From assembly GCA_937960715.1 (NCBI GenBank), contig CALGOO010000299.1, forward strand, positions 1 through 13,360: 13,360 bases of DNA, written 5' to 3'. Both the position numbers and the translations under genes were made by a program. Below, one piece after another: positions 1 through 6,893 of this stretch; within the stretch, counting starts at the first letter, position 1; the number at the start of each line of letters is the position of its first letter. The notes under the pieces were generated by a model, which did no database searches, had not been told where the DNA came from, and saw nothing but the letters and a program-made list of their open reading frames with translations. This stretch comes from an uncultured Candidatus Competibacteraceae bacterium (GTDB lineage: Bacteria > Pseudomonadota > Gammaproteobacteria > Competibacterales > Competibacteraceae).

Positions 1-170
1 CTCAAGCTTCCGCCTAAAGGCGGGGGTTTTACCCTTCCCCATTGGAGACAATAAATAGCTACCAGAATGTACCGTGGCTTTTTTGCGCTTGGGAGGCGCT
101 CCATCATCGGTAAGCCCAGTACTTGCGTGGCGAATTTCCGTATAGGCTCTGACTCCCGGTTTTCGACCCG
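1..170. other. Left-edge non-coding region
   Basis: No gene can be supported here. Two forward frames stay open only to stops near 52-58, giving short low-information tails, so the 3' end of an upstream gene cannot be excluded. The left 30 bases hold a hairpin with a T-run (see the separate entry). The rest is less GC-rich than the genes around it and ends without a clear Shine-Dalgarno sequence before the GTG at 171. The promoter of the following gene should lie here, but I could not pick a convincing -35/-10 pair. Confidence 0.5.
10..30 (+). terminator. Hairpin plus T-run: terminator or IS200/IS605-type end
   Basis: CCGCC (10-14) and GGCGG (19-23) pair around a TAAA loop and are followed by GGG and TTTT (27-30), the form of a rho-independent terminator reading rightward. 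From memory, a very similar CCGCCTNNAGGCGG hairpin with a following T-run is also common at the ends of IS200/IS605 (tnpB-type) elements, so the window may start just inside or beyond the right end of such an element. No transposase is visible, so the two readings cannot be separated. Confidence 0.5.
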
Positions 171-1367
171 GTGAACGATTGCCCTCAAGGCGGGACCGTG
201 GGTGAGTCTCTCGATGTGCTGAGCGCGCCCCTCGCCGATCACCTGGTTCTGGCCCAGCCTGGCCCGCAGCGCGGCCAAAAGCTGCTGGTGCTGGATCCGC
301 TGGCCGGCTGGATTTGGCAAAGCCACCGCGCCGGCCTGAGCATCACGGAGATCGCCGACCTGCTGGCGGCCCACTTCAATCTGTCCCACCATCAGGCGCG
401 CAACGACATCATGGCGCTGCTCGAAACCTGGCATCGCGAAGAAGAATGCGGGATGACGGTAACTGACCCCGCAGAATCGCCAATACCCGTCGAGAACGCG
501 CGCCCGCCCGACCCGCCGCCTGCCGCCCAAACCTGGCTGTTGCAACTGGCCGACCGGCGAGTGGCGCTGATGGTGGACGATCCCACGCTGGCTGAGTCAC
601 TGGCCCGGATCACCAGCCATCTGGATGCGGGATCGCTCGCCCTCGCCGACCACCATGCCAGACTCGGCGGAACCGCCAGCGGCTGGTGGTTGGCCGTGGA
701 TGATACCTCCATCGCCGCTGGCGACACCTTCGACGAAGCCATCGTCCGGACTGTATCTGAACTGGTGGAGTTGGGTTGCGCCGCTGCCCACCGCCTGCTG
801 GTGCTGCACGCCGCCGGCGTCAGTCGATCTGGCCGGGGCGTGTTGCTGATCGGTCGAGGCGGCGCTGGTAAAACCACCCTGGCCGCGGCGCTCAATGCCG
901 AGGGGTTCGGGTTGCTGGGCGACGACGTGATCCCGGTCAACCTCGACGGCCAACTGGTCGGTATCGGCATGAGCTTGTGCCTGAAGTCAGGCAGTTGGTC
1001 AGTATTGGCATCGCGCCTGCCCAACCTCGGCCGTGCGCCCCTTATCGAGCGCGCCGGCCAGTCGGTGCGCTTTTCGCCGCCACCCGGACCCTTGACGCGA
1101 GGACCGGTTCCAGTGGGCGCTTTTTTATTCCCCCGGTATCAGCCCGGCGGCGAATCCGCCCTCGAACCGCTGGATCCCATGGCCGTGTTGCGGGAGATCG
1201 TCGTGGCGGAACCTGTCGTTTCCATCCTGGATTCAGAACGGCTGGACACCCTGACCCGCTGGATGCAGTCAGCCCCCGCGTTCGCCCTGACCTATGCCCA
1301 TCTCGACCAGGCATTGGCCTTGACCGAACGGGCGCTGGTCGAAAGCGGGTTCCCGACCCGCGATTAG
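171..1367 (+). CDS. PqqD-like domain fused to HprK-related kinase
   Basis: Residues about 15-95 resemble a PqqD-like/RiPP-recognition winged-helix domain: a small beta region, then a conserved LDPLAGWIW stretch (41-49), then a helix pair ending near residue 90. After a Pro-rich linker (about 100-120), residues 205-390 look like an HPr kinase/HprK-related P-loop domain: LHAAG (His213), Walker A GRGGAGKTT (228-236) and an LLGDD pair (Asp251-Asp252). In bacteria, PqqD plus HprK-like proteins occur near peptide-modification or exopolysaccharide/exosortase loci, where the kinase-like domain is thought to phosphorylate a peptide or small partner; no such partner gene is visible here. Start: the GTG at 171 gives the longest frame but has no Shine-Dalgarno sequence; the GTG at 198 has AAGG seven bases upstream and is equally compatible with the domains. 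Residue numbers count from 171. The gene converges on ybbP with 8 bp between stops. Domain assignment is strong; the substrate is unknown. Confidence 0.8.
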   Translation: MNDCPQGGTVGESLDVLSAPLADHLVLAQPGPQRGQKLLVLDPLAGWIWQSHRAGLSITEIADLLAAHFNLSHHQARNDIMALLETWHREEECGMTVTDPAESPIPVENARPPDPPPAAQTWLLQLADRRVALMVDDPTLAESLARITSHLDAGSLALADHHARLGGTASGWWLAVDDTSIAAGDTFDEAIVRTVSELVELGCAAAHRLLVLHAAGVSRSGRGVLLIGRGGAGKTTLAAALNAEGFGLLGDDVIPVNLDGQLVGIGMSLCLKSGSWSVLASRLPNLGRAPLIERAGQSVRFSPPPGPLTRGPVPVGAFLFPRYQPGGESALEPLDPMAVLREIVVAEPVVSILDSERLDTLTRWMQSAPAFALTYAHLDQALALTERALVESGFPTRD

Positions 1368-1375
1368 GAAGCCGG

Positions 1376-3877
1376 CTAAATCTCCCGCAACGCCCGCCAC
1401 GGCGGCTGATTCAGCGCCGAGCGCGCGCCCAGCAACCCGGCCAGTCCCACGCCCACCACGCCCGCGCCGCCGCCCAGCAGCCAGATCCACCCGTTCCAGC
1501 GGTACGGAAACTCGAACACGTGCGCGGCCAGTACGTAGCTCAGCAGGGTTGCGGCGGTGGCGGCCAGCACGCCCGCCAGCAACCCCAGGGTGGCGAACTC
1601 CGCTAGCAGGCTTTCCCGCACCACCCGCCGGCGCGCGCCCAGCGCGCGCAGGACGGCGCTCTCAAACCGCCGTTCGTCCTGAGTCGCCTGAATCGCGGCG
1701 TACAGCACCACCAGCCCCGCCGCCAGGGTGAACAGGAACACGTATTCCACGGCGGCAATGACCCGGTCCATGATCTCGCGGACCTTGCTCATCAGCGCCT
1801 CCACGTCCAGCACCGTCACCGTTGGATACTGCCGCACCAGCTCCGCCAGCACCGCTTTCCGACCCGGCGGCAGGTGGAAACTGGTGATCCAGGTGGCCGG
1901 CTGGCGGTCCAGCACGCCGGACGGAAACACCACGAAGAAGTTGGCCCGGAACGAGTCCCACTCGACGCTGCGCAAGCTGGTCACCTTGGCCTCCAAGGTC
2001 TGGCCGGCGACCTGGAAGCGCAGAGTGTCGTTCAAGGCGATGCCCAGATCCTTCGCCAGTCCGACCTCGACCGAGGCGACGCCGCGACCGCGATCCTCGG
2101 GATTCCACCAGCGGCCGGCCAGGATGCGATTGTCCTCCTGCAAGCGGTCGGTCCAGGACAGATTGAATTCCCGGTCTACCAGGCGCTTGGCGCGCGGGTC
2201 GTGGTAGTCGTCCGGTCCCACCGGCCGGCCATTGATCGCCGCCAGCCGCCCGCGCACCATCGGGAACAATTCGGCGCTGCCCGAACCGCGCTCGCGCAGG
2301 AACGCCCGCACCCCGTCCACCTCGCCGGACTGGATGTTGATCAGGAAATGGTTAGGAGCGTCGGCCGGCAAGCTCGACCGCCAACTGTCGAGCAAATCGG
2401 TGCGCACCAGGGTCAGCATCAGCAGCGCCATCAGGCCCAGGCCCAGCGCCACGACCTGCACCGCGCTGCCGGGACCGCGCCGGGCGATGTTGGCCAGCCC
2501 GAAGCGCCAGGCCACGCCGACCCGGCCCCGCAGCAGACCCAGCGATTTCACCAGCCCCCAGGCCGCCAGCGCCAGCAGGATAACCGTTCCCGCCACCCCG
2601 GCGCAGACGTACAGCGCCAATCGCCATTCGCCGGCCTGCCAGGCCAGGAGCGCCAGGGTCGCCAGCACGGCGGGACCGTACAACGCCCACAGGCGCGGAT
2701 CGGCCGGTCCGAGATCGCGGCGTAACACCCGCAACGGTGGCACTTCCCGCAGCCGCAACAACGGCGGCAAGCCGAAGCCGAGCAGGGTGACGAAGCCGGT
2801 CGCCAGCGCCGGCAAAATCGGTCGCCAGGAGGACGGCGGCAGTTCGGTGGCGCTGACCAGCGGCCCGAGCACGCTGCTCAGCCCGTACTGGGCCAGATAA
2901 CCGACTCCCAGCCCCGCCACACCGGCCAGCGCCGCCAGCATCAGCAGTTCCACCACGAACAGCCGCATGACCAGGGTTTGGGTGGCGCCGACACAGCGCA
3001 GGATGGCCACGCTGTCCCAGTGACGGGTGGCGAAGCGACGGGCGGCGATGGCGATTCCGACTCCGGCCAGAATCACGCTGACCAGGGCCGCCAGATTCAG
3101 AAAGCGCTGCGCCCGTTCCAGTGCCAGCCGCAGTTCGGCGCGGGCCTCGCGCACGCCTTGCAGCTTCTCGCCCCTCGCCAGTCGGGGCGCAACCCCGGTT
3201 TTGAAGGCCGCGAGCGCCACTGGCTCGCCCGCCAGCAACAGACGGTATTCGACCCGGCTGCCCGGTTGCACCAGACCCGTCGCGGGAATATCGGCCAAAT
3301 TCATCAACAGTCGGGGGGCGATGCTGAACAGGTCGCCGGCCCGGTCCGGCTCGTAGGCCAGCACCTGTTCCACCCGGAACGCGCGCGTCCCCAAGTCGAG
3401 CGTGTCGCCCACCTGGAGGCGGAGCGCCTGCATCAGCCGCTCGTCCAGCCAAACCTGGCCTGGACTGGGAATGGCGGTCACGGCGCGGGGCGGCGCGAAC
3501 GGCGCATCGCTGATTTGCAACGCGCCGCGCAGCGGATAACCGGGACCGACGGCCTTGACTTCGGCCAGTTGCGTGGTTTCGCCCGCCAGAACCACGCTGC
3601 GAAATCCCAGGGTTTCCGCCGTTTGCAGGCCCCGGCGGCGCGCTTCCTCGGCCAGGCCGGGTTGAATCGGATTGGGCGCGGCGATCACCCAATCCGCGCC
3701 CAGCAATTCGCTGGCCTTGCGTTCCATCGCCAATTGGATGCGGTCGGTGAAAAAGCCGACGGCGACGACGCTGGCGACGGCGATCAACAAGGCCATCGCC
3801 AGCACCCGCAATTCGCCGGATTGCCAGTCGCGTCGCAGGGCGCGCAGGGCCATGCGGAGCAGGTTCAGCCCGTCCAT
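1376..3877 (-). CDS. ybbP: ABC transporter permease, YbbP/FtsX-like
   Basis: An 833-residue membrane protein matching E. coli YbbP (about 804 residues) along its whole length by eye: an N-terminal transmembrane segment (about 24-43), a periplasmic domain containing PRLLMNLADIPATG and PGSRVEYR, clusters of hydrophobic helices in the middle, a second periplasmic domain with NHFLINIQSGEV and VTSLRSVEWDSFRANFF, and C-terminal FtsX-type helices. It would form the membrane part of an exporter with YbbA; members of this class are thought to extract or move lipids or lipoproteins, but the cargo of YbbAP is not established. The ATG at 3877 lies 2 bp after the ybbA stop and has GGGAG eight bases upstream, inside ybbA. 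The frame stays open a further 225 codons upstream, but that is overlap with ybbA and not coding. Stop at 1376-1378 faces the PqqD-HprK gene. Confidence 0.93.
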   Translation of the reverse strand: MDGLNLLRMALRALRRDWQSGELRVLAMALLIAVASVVAVGFFTDRIQLAMERKASELLGADWVIAAPNPIQPGLAEEARRRGLQTAETLGFRSVVLAGETTQLAEVKAVGPGYPLRGALQISDAPFAPPRAVTAIPSPGQVWLDERLMQALRLQVGDTLDLGTRAFRVEQVLAYEPDRAGDLFSIAPRLLMNLADIPATGLVQPGSRVEYRLLLAGEPVALAAFKTGVAPRLARGEKLQGVREARAELRLALERAQRFLNLAALVSVILAGVGIAIAARRFATRHWDSVAILRCVGATQTLVMRLFVVELLMLAALAGVAGLGVGYLAQYGLSSVLGPLVSATELPPSSWRPILPALATGFVTLLGFGLPPLLRLREVPPLRVLRRDLGPADPRLWALYGPAVLATLALLAWQAGEWRLALYVCAGVAGTVILLALAAWGLVKSLGLLRGRVGVAWRFGLANIARRGPGSAVQVVALGLGLMALLMLTLVRTDLLDSWRSSLPADAPNHFLINIQSGEVDGVRAFLRERGSGSAELFPMVRGRLAAINGRPVGPDDYHDPRAKRLVDREFNLSWTDRLQEDNRILAGRWWNPEDRGRGVASVEVGLAKDLGIALNDTLRFQVAGQTLEAKVTSLRSVEWDSFRANFFVVFPSGVLDRQPATWITSFHLPPGRKAVLAELVRQYPTVTVLDVEALMSKVREIMDRVIAAVEYVFLFTLAAGLVVLYAAIQATQDERRFESAVLRALGARRRVVRESLLAEFATLGLLAGVLAATAATLLSYVLAAHVFEFPYRWNGWIWLLGGGAGVVGVGLAGLLGARSALNQPPWRALREI

Positions 3878-3879
3878 GG

Positions 3880-4635
3880 CTAGCGCTCCCGCCGTTCGCG
3901 CAACCGCCCATCGTCCAGTTCCAGCACCCGGTCGCAATAGGCGGCCAGTTCCGGATCGTGGGTGACCAGGATCAGGGTCGTCCCTTGCTCGCGGTTGAGC
4001 GCGAACAGCAGTTCGATGATGCGATGGCCGGTTTTCTGGTCGAGGTTGCCGGTCGGTTCGTCGGCGAACAGCACGGCGGGATTGCCGGCGAAGGCGCGAG
4101 CGATGGCCACCCGTTGCTGCTCGCCGCCGGACAACTGCGACGGATAGTGACGAGCGCGGGCCTTGAGCCCCACCCGCTCCAATAAATCCAGCGCCTGCCG
4201 GCGGGCATCGGGCTGGCCGGCCAGTTCCAGCGGCAGCAGGATGTTTTCCAGGGCGGTCAGCCCAGTCAGCAGTTGGAACGACTGAAACACGAACCCACCC
4301 CTCTCCGCCCGCAGCAGGGCGCGACCGTCCTCGTCCAGACCGCCGAGGTCGGCGCCCGCCAGCCACACCCGCCCTCGGCTCGGCGTATCCAGGCCCGCCA
4401 GCAGACCCAGCAGGGTGGACTTGCCCGAGCCGGAGGACCCGATCACCGCCACGCTCTCGCCCTGGGCGATGCTGAAGCTGATGTCGGCGAGAATCACCAG
4501 GTTTCCTTCCGGACTGATCACCTCCTTGCCCAGGTTTTCGGCCCGCGCGATGCAAGCGGCGGTCGGGTTGTCCAAGGGCGAAGCGGCGGCTACGCTTACG
4601 TTGCCGCCCGCTCCGGGATCATGATCGACACGCAT
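3880..4635 (-). CDS. ybbA: ABC transporter ATPase YbbA
   Basis: ATPase partner of YbbP, clearly of the LolD/MacB-like class. With the ATG at 4635 as residue 1: Walker A GSSGSGKST (66-74), Q-loop in FVFQSFQ (Gln118), signature LSGGEQQR (168-175), Walker B AVLFADEP with Glu193, and H-loop His226 in VTHDPE. FVFQSF, DEPTGNLD and LFALNRE..TTLI match E. coli YbbA closely. The 251-residue form carries some 25 extra N-terminal residues compared with E. coli (228). I chose ATG 4635 because GGAG lies nine bases upstream; a GTG at 4671 would add 12 residues and overlap the tesA start. Stop TAG is 2 bp before ybbP, so the two are one transcription unit. The gene diverges from tesA with a 17-bp gap, an arrangement shared with E. 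coli. Confidence 0.93.
   Translation of the reverse strand: MRVDHDPGAGGNVSVAAASPLDNPTAACIARAENLGKEVISPEGNLVILADISFSIAQGESVAVIGSSGSGKSTLLGLLAGLDTPSRGRVWLAGADLGGLDEDGRALLRAERGGFVFQSFQLLTGLTALENILLPLELAGQPDARRQALDLLERVGLKARARHYPSQLSGGEQQRVAIARAFAGNPAVLFADEPTGNLDQKTGHRIIELLFALNREQGTTLILVTHDPELAAYCDRVLELDDGRLRERRER
4617..4626. promoter_or_regulatory. GATCATGATC palindrome next to divergent starts
   Basis: A perfect 10-bp palindrome made of two GATC sites sits just inside the ybbA 5' coding end, 27 bp before the tesA start. Because only 17 bp separate the two start codons, any tesA promoter must lie in this part of ybbA, so the site is well placed for control. It may equally be chance; no protein is known to bind it. 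Confidence 0.2.
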
Positions 4636-4652
4636 GGCTGAATGCTCCAACG

Positions 4653-5282
4653 ATGAAATCGATTCGTTCACGATGGTTTTTAATCCTGTTGCCGTGGCTG
4701 GTGATCTGGTCCGGCCTGGTCCGCGCCGAGGCGCCGGTGATTCTGGTGCTGGGCGACAGCCTGAGCGCCGGCTACGGCATCCCGGCCGAACAGGGCTGGG
4801 TCAACTTGCTGCAACGCCGGCTGACCGAGCGCGGTTTCCCCCATCAGGTGATCAACGCCAGCATCAGCGGCGATACCACCAGCGGCGGCCTGAGCCGATT
4901 GCCGACGGCGCTGGAGCGGCACCGTCCCGCCCTGGTCATCCTGGAACTGGGCGCCAACGACGGACTGCGCGGTCAACCGCCGATGGCCATGGCCACCAAC
5001 CTGGGACGGATGATCGAGTTGTCCCGGCAAGCCGGCGCGCGGGTGGTGTTGGCGGAAATGCGGATTCCGCCGAATTATGGCCCACTGTACACGCAAAAGT
5101 TTCAGGCGACGTTTGGCGAACTGGCGCAACGCCACCAGATTCCGCTGGTTCCCTTCCTGCTCGACGGCGTGGCCGGTAACCCGGCGCTGATCCAGGACGA
5201 CGGCCTGCACCCGCGCGCCGAGGCGCAGCCCCGGATTCTGGACAACGTGTGGCCGGCGCTGGAACCACTGCTGGCGCGGTAG
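4653..5282 (+). CDS. tesA: Periplasmic multifunctional thioesterase/lysophospholipase TesA
   Basis: SGNH (GDSL) hydrolase of 209 residues, the size of E. coli TesA precursor. Residues 1-25 form a signal peptide: KSIRSR, a hydrophobic core (WFLILLPWLVIW), then VRA before Glu26, a normal signal peptidase I site. Block I GDSLS carries the nucleophile Ser36; block II Gly73 lies in SISGDTTSGG; block III GAND gives Asn102; the C-terminal DGLHP supplies Asp183 and His186. All catalytic and oxyanion residues are therefore present. The family hydrolyses acyl-CoA, lysophospholipids and some esters in the periplasm. There is no good Shine-Dalgarno sequence before ATG 4653, so it may be poorly translated or leaderless; no other start keeps the signal peptide. 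It diverges from ybbA-ybbP, as in E. coli. Confidence 0.95.
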   Translation: MKSIRSRWFLILLPWLVIWSGLVRAEAPVILVLGDSLSAGYGIPAEQGWVNLLQRRLTERGFPHQVINASISGDTTSGGLSRLPTALERHRPALVILELGANDGLRGQPPMAMATNLGRMIELSRQAGARVVLAEMRIPPNYGPLYTQKFQATFGELAQRHQIPLVPFLLDGVAGNPALIQDDGLHPRAEAQPRILDNVWPALEPLLAR

Positions 5283-5324
5283 GTTTGCAAAGCCTCACGA
5301 CAACAACGAGTTGGATACGGGTTC

Positions 5325-5714
5325 ATGGCCATGCCGCCTGATCGGTGCCCATTCTGCGCCCTGCCGCTGGAACGCATCGTGCATCAAACCGCGCATCTGG
5401 TCGCGATCCGCGACGCTTTTCCGGTGTCGCCGGGGCACACCCTGCTGATCCCGCGCCGGCATGTGGGGTCGCTGCTCGACGTGACCGTGGTGGAGTGGGT
5501 GGAACTGGGTCAGTTGCTGGTCGAAGTTCGAGCGGCCTTGCAAAACGAGTTTCGACCGGACGGGTTCAATATCGGGATCAACGACGGCGCGGCGGCGGGC
5601 CAGACCGTGCGGCATCCACACCTGCATGTGATCCCGCGCTACCACGGCGATCACCCCGAGCCGCGCGGCGGAGTACGCTGGATCTTGCCGGAAAAAGCCA
5701 AGTATTGGCCGTGA
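5325..5714 (+). CDS. HIT-family nucleotide hydrolase
   Basis: A 129-residue histidine-triad protein. CPFC (8-11) near the N terminus is the Cys pair often seen in this branch. The core FNIGINDGAAAGQTV is followed by the triad HPHLHV (His97, His99, His101), with Pro in the first spacer position where most relatives have Val, Ile or Leu. The C-terminal RGGVRWILPEKAKYW is typical of the bacterial diadenosine tetraphosphate hydrolase/Fhit-like branch. It probably cleaves dinucleoside polyphosphates or AMP-linked compounds in the cytoplasm. ATG 5325 is followed by a second ATG at 5331, and neither has a strong Shine-Dalgarno sequence. It follows tesA by 42 bp and may be cotranscribed with it. Confidence 0.9.
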   Translation: MAMPPDRCPFCALPLERIVHQTAHLVAIRDAFPVSPGHTLLIPRRHVGSLLDVTVVEWVELGQLLVEVRAALQNEFRPDGFNIGINDGAAAGQTVRHPHLHVIPRYHGDHPEPRGGVRWILPEKAKYWP

Positions 5715-5782
5715 TACCTGATTCGCTGGACTTTTTCGGTCAAGCCCCCTGGCTTCGCGCTCGTTGAACGTTGATTTCCCGG

Positions 5783-5788
5783 AAGGAG
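5783..5788 (+). promoter_or_regulatory. Shine-Dalgarno AAGGAG deciding the cyclase-like start
   Basis: AAGGAG ends eight bases before the ATG at 5797. A TTG at 5764 would extend the frame by 11 residues but has no ribosome-binding site, so 5797 is taken as the true start of the cyclase-like gene. Confidence 0.75.
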
Positions 5789-5796
5789 AACAGGCG

Positions 5797-6879
5797 ATGA
5801 ATTCTTCAAACTGCATTTCGAGTCCACAGGGGATGGATTCCGCCGCAAGGCCGGCGCTGGAGGACGGTACGCTGGCTCGCTGGCAATCGCCACAACCCGA
5901 CGTGACTGGAAGCTCGACCCCGCTGGCCGACAGGGGACCGCCACCTCGAAGGGAAGACGACGCGGTCAAGGAGCCGGCTGGAACCGAAATGGGTAATCCC
6001 TGGGAGATGCTGGCCAGCCACTTGAGGGTGGTGCTCGGCTCGATCCTGGCCGGTCCATGGCCGGAAAGCCCGCCGTTTTGGGCCGAAACCACGGCTCCGA
6101 AGGAATTTTCCATCGATGAAATCAACCAGTACGACGACTATATCCGTCCCAACCACGTTCCCCTGTTCGCGGCCGCCGCCAAGCAATTTCAGGTTTACGT
6201 CCTGGTCCGCAAAACCAACAAAGCCAGCCTGGAGTACATGGGACGGCCCGGCTATACCGGCAAGCGCCTGGATTGCAAGTGGAAAACCGCCAATCGGGAC
6301 GTGGGGTTCCACCGATTGGCGGGATTGGTGGCCTCACCGGAAATCCAGCCGCAGGCGTTCGTGGGCGCCAAGCTGGAATCCGCCTGGCGGGAATGGCGTC
6401 AGCACCAGGAGATGATCCTCAAGTTACCAGCGGGTACCGATCCCACCGGCCTGGATTTACGGGGCTCCCACAAACCCTACGCCCTGCAACTGAATCCCCG
6501 CCACCAGCATTACGGCTGCGTGGTCTGGATCGAGGAAGGAATCCTCCAGCCGCGCTACATCCATGCCGATTACGATTTGTACGCGCTGGTGCCCGCCGCC
6601 AATCCCGGCCAGCGCGCCGCGCCGCGCCAGGACGAGATGCTGGGGATCGCCCACAGCGCCGGGCCGCAGTGGTTTTCCTTCATGCACTGGATGGATCAAC
6701 AACTGGGTTTTCCCATGATCTTTCATGGCGAACAGGAGCACTTCCTGCCCCATGTCGAGGATGAAGTGATCGCTTTCTTCCCCGACGGCAAAACGATCCG
6801 GCTGCTTGAAGGCAAGGCGGCCATCGAGAAGTTTTACGCCGTGACCCTGGGCGGGCGGCAACCCGCGAAAACCCGCTAA
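5797..6879 (+). CDS. Putative class II (EF/CyaA/ExoY-like) nucleotidyl cyclase
   Basis: A 360-residue protein with no signal peptide. Residues 1-100 are Pro-rich and low in pattern apart from a hydrophobic stretch (about 69-95). From about 117 the sequence follows the catalytic domain of the edema factor/CyaA/ExoY cyclase toxins: RPNHVPLF..AAAKQFQVYVLVR (117-138); TGKRLDCKWKTANRDVG (154-170), whose Lys156 and Lys163 have the same 7-residue spacing as edema factor Lys346/Lys353, with Lys161 where EF has His351 and ExoY has Lys; HADYDLYALVP (256-266), the Mg-binding Asp258/Asp260 motif preceded by GILQP; then IFHGEQEHFLPHVEDEVIAFFPDG (308-331), corresponding to the EF His577 loop. These were matched by eye from memory, not by alignment. 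The family makes cAMP or other cyclic nucleotides, usually after host-cofactor activation. The domain is shorter than EF's, with the helical/switch parts reduced. No immunity, secretion or toxin-delivery gene is adjacent. It starts 82 bp after the HIT gene and ends 14 bp from the convergent hydrolase. A degenerate or differently acting relative is possible. Confidence 0.65.
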   Translation: MNSSNCISSPQGMDSAARPALEDGTLARWQSPQPDVTGSSTPLADRGPPPRREDDAVKEPAGTEMGNPWEMLASHLRVVLGSILAGPWPESPPFWAETTAPKEFSIDEINQYDDYIRPNHVPLFAAAAKQFQVYVLVRKTNKASLEYMGRPGYTGKRLDCKWKTANRDVGFHRLAGLVASPEIQPQAFVGAKLESAWREWRQHQEMILKLPAGTDPTGLDLRGSHKPYALQLNPRHQHYGCVVWIEEGILQPRYIHADYDLYALVPAANPGQRAAPRQDEMLGIAHSAGPQWFSFMHWMDQQLGFPMIFHGEQEHFLPHVEDEVIAFFPDGKTIRLLEGKAAIEKFYAVTLGGRQPAKTR

Positions 6880-6893
6880 CGATCAACCCCGGA

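Noticed and set aside
1..58. 3' end of a protein-coding gene at the left edge
   Set aside because: Only short open tails in two frames, overlapping a hairpin and T-run; no family is recognisable.
2352..3911. Long minus-strand frame of 519 codons inside ybbP
   Set aside because: It is a shifted reading of the permease gene, Arg/Gly-rich, and has no start context.
3878..4555. Upstream extension of the ybbP frame across ybbA
   Set aside because: Open because of base composition; the translation is Arg/Gly-rich and unlike any protein, while ybbA in the other frame has every ABC ATPase motif.
5715..5796. AAGCC/GGCTT hairpin between the HIT and cyclase-like genes as a terminator
   Set aside because: The stem is five pairs and is followed by a GC-rich stretch, not a T-run.
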